Below are positions 62,638 through 64,000 of a stretch of DNA of 64,000 nucleotides, piece after piece. The stretch is from the NCBI RefSeq assembly GCF_007097485.1, contig NZ_VKDE01000016.1, positions 1 to 64,000 of the forward strand, in the 5' to 3' direction. Positions within the stretch are counted from its first letter, which is position 1. Every line of letters starts with the position of its first letter. The DNA comes from Carboxylicivirga sp. M1479 (GTDB taxonomy: Bacteria > Bacteroidota > Bacteroidia > Bacteroidales > Marinilabiliaceae). The position numbers were made by a program, and so were the translations under genes. The notes under the pieces are model-generated. The model had not been told where the DNA came from and made no database searches. It was given only the letters and a program-made list of their open reading frames with translations.

Positions 62638-63738
62638 ATGATGGGCGATAAATATAATACTCCAGAAGAAAAATACGAATACATCTCAAAGCAACATGGT
62701 GGCTATTATCGTCATGATTTTACTGACCATGCTTATTTATACAATCTTTATTTTCCGCCAAAGGCAGTATTTAAACACCTAAAGGAGAATATTGAAGATT
62801 TGGTTTTGAACTATCCTATGGCGCAAGATGCACTTGCCAGTCTGGTATCAAAAATTACCGATCAAGCAACAGAAAGAATTGTTGTTGGTAATGGTGCTGC
62901 AGAAATTATTAAGATACTATCCGGGCATTTAGCTAAAAAAATAATTGTTCCTGTACCTTCATTCAATGAATATGTTAATGCCGCACCTAAGGGTAGGGCA
63001 GTAGAGTTTCCACTCGAATTTCCATCTTTTCAGCTCGATGTAGATAAGTTTTCAGCAGAGGCTTTAAAAGAGGGAGCAGATATGGCAGTTGTTGTAACGC
63101 CTAACAATCCTACATCGCTGGTAGTGCCTAAAGCAGATTTAATACGGTTGGCACAAAAGCTTGAAAAACAGAATTGCATGCTTATTGTTGATGAATCATT
63201 TCTTGATTTTACCGACAATAAAGAACAGATAAGCCTGGAACAAGAAATTCACAAATATCCAAATATGGCCATACTCAAAAGCATGAGCAAAGCCTTTGGG
63301 ATTTGCGGAATCCGAATAGGATACATGCTTACGGCTAATCTGGAATTTGCCAAAGCGGTTCGAAATGAAATTCATATTTGGAATATTAATGGATTTGCAG
63401 AAGAGTTTTTACGCATACTACCTCAGTATTTGAGTGAGTTTAAAGCTAGCTGTGAAATTGTTAAAAAAGACCGGGATATATTCTATAAAAATCTGTGTGC
63501 CATTGAAGGGATGACGGTTTATAAGCCCGATGCAAACTATATTTTCTGTCGCCTACCTGATGCAGCTTTGAGTGGACCAGAAGTAACCAAGCGCCTTTTT
63601 ATAAAATACAATATTTACATAAAGGATAGCGGGGGAAAAACTCAACCCGATGCCGAGCGGTATATTCGTATTGCCAGCAGAACACAAGAAGAAAACAATA
63701 AACTTATTGCTGCACTAAAGGAGGTTATGTATGAATAG
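62638..63738 (+). CDS. Fold-type I PLP enzyme (HisC/CobD-like aminotransferase or decarboxylase)
   Basis: 366 residues: VGNGAAEIIKILSG, VTPNNPTS (154-159), VDESFLDF (Asp185), the PLP lysine in SMSKAFGICGIRIGY (Lys218) and late RIASRTQEENNKL with the substrate-carboxylate Arg. The start KQHGGYYRHDF resembles CobD-like threonine-/serine-phosphate decarboxylases, but aminoethylphosphonate transaminases are also possible. It overlaps the next gene by eight bases. Confidence 0.82.
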   Translation: MMGDKYNTPEEKYEYISKQHGGYYRHDFTDHAYLYNLYFPPKAVFKHLKENIEDLVLNYPMAQDALASLVSKITDQATERIVVGNGAAEIIKILSGHLAKKIIVPVPSFNEYVNAAPKGRAVEFPLEFPSFQLDVDKFSAEALKEGADMAVVVTPNNPTSLVVPKADLIRLAQKLEKQNCMLIVDESFLDFTDNKEQISLEQEIHKYPNMAILKSMSKAFGICGIRIGYMLTANLEFAKAVRNEIHIWNINGFAEEFLRILPQYLSEFKASCEIVKKDRDIFYKNLCAIEGMTVYKPDANYIFCRLPDAALSGPEVTKRLFIKYNIYIKDSGGKTQPDAERYIRIASRTQEENNKLIAALKEVMYE

Positions 63739-64000
63739 TATCAAACAAAAAAGTGTTTTTAACTTTGTTAAAGATTTGCCAAATATTTGTTCGCTTTTAG
63801 GTCTATTAAGTGCAGTAATAGGAATCTATTTTGCCATACAAGGGAATTTTCCGGCAGCAATTATTGGAGTTTTGTGGGCTGTGCTGTTCGATTGGTATGA
63901 CGGTATTATTGCTCGAAAACTGAAAGGACGAACCAAGATTCAAGGAGAATTTGGTGCTCAGCTTGATTCAATGATTGATATTGTAAGCTTTGGTATCTTA
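63731..64000 (+). CDS. CDP-alcohol phosphatidyltransferase family protein (cut by window end)
   Basis: The first 90 residues only. The family signature is present: DWYDGIIAR (Asp54, Asp57, Gly58, Ala61, Arg62) then GAQLDSMIDIVSFG (Gly75, Asp79, Asp83). The gap between Ala-Arg and Gly is twelve residues against eight in the textbook motif. The DSMIDIVSFG ending recalls phosphatidylserine-synthase-like members. It overlaps the PLP gene, so the three genes form one operon. Confidence 0.85.
   Translation, partial: MNSIKQKSVFNFVKDLPNICSLLGLLSAVIGIYFAIQGNFPAAIIGVLWAVLFDWYDGIIARKLKGRTKIQGEFGAQLDSMIDIVSFGIL

Noticed and set aside
1-64000. Prophage, integrative element or tRNA genes
   Set aside because: No integrase, terminase, capsid, relaxase or cloverleaf sequence was found on either strand.

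Overview
The window reads as a low-GC chromosome segment (roughly 37% by eye) of a marine or anaerobic Bacteroidota, most likely near Bacteroidales/Marinilabiliales. The signs are a Bacteroidota-type TAnnTTTG promoter box in front of many genes, ECF sigma factors, outer-membrane barrels, a DUF4295 gene beside L28/L33, PPi-type phosphofructokinases and an NrfHA/Hcp nitrogen-oxide module. The genus is not certain. No rRNA, tRNA, CRISPR array, integrase or intact transposase is visible.

Layout. 0-3.7 kb: 6-phosphogluconate dehydrogenase behind an unusual repeat leader, an ECF sigma factor, an unknown gene behind the same leader, and ArfB. 3.7-12.8 kb: a barrel protein, then a leftward group with an LplT-like exporter, a three-domain acyltransferase/carrier/acyl-activating enzyme, a kinase-like protein and a CysQ-type phosphatase, preceded by a DUF2339 membrane protein. 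13-22.4 kb: small genes, UvrA, a second ECF sigma factor, a glycosyltransferase and the first phosphofructokinase. 22.7-35.8 kb: the second, long PPi-phosphofructokinase, an Rrf2 regulator, MtfA-like peptidase, RsmE, a sensor kinase, PrmA and a 1490-residue exported protein. 36.7-43.9 kb: porin, NrfA, NrfH, Hcp, a ferredoxin and a divergent Crp/Fnr regulator. A perfect palindrome lies between the last two, so this looks like a nitrite-ammonification and nitrosative-stress unit. 43.9-50.8 kb: housekeeping genes (Ste24-like protease, CinA, L28, L33, DUF4295, FtsY, RimO). 50.9-61.8 kb: an accessory zone with an SDR gene behind a tandem leader array, opine dehydrogenase, small enzymes, AlkD-like protein, a PIN-like membrane protein and long gene-poor stretches. 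61.8-64 kb: a nucleotidyltransferase, a PLP enzyme and a CDP-alcohol phosphotransferase that probably build an amino-alcohol or phosphonate head group; the last gene is cut by the window end.

Most unusual content. First, a dispersed leader element stands directly in front of three unrelated genes (gnd, an unknown gene, an SDR gene). Each unit has tiny ORFs joined by ATGA overlaps and a short stem that holds a start codon; the stem is CATGTG/CACATG in one subtype and CATATG/CATATG in the other, a pairing-preserving change. At 51.8-52.1 kb there are three units, two of them 102-bp copies differing at one base. Second, degenerate arrays with strict 21-bp phase (35.98-36.19 kb and 59.72-59.90 kb) and a 42-bp palindromic array (36.44-36.65 kb) fill otherwise empty intergenic DNA. 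Third, an AT-rich gene at 57.5-59.4 kb encodes a PIN-like domain with C-terminal membrane segments, a possible defence effector.

All functions are inferred by reading the sequence; no database search was run. Start codons were moved from the longest possible frame where family length, the leader repeat or a non-ATG first codon argued for it.
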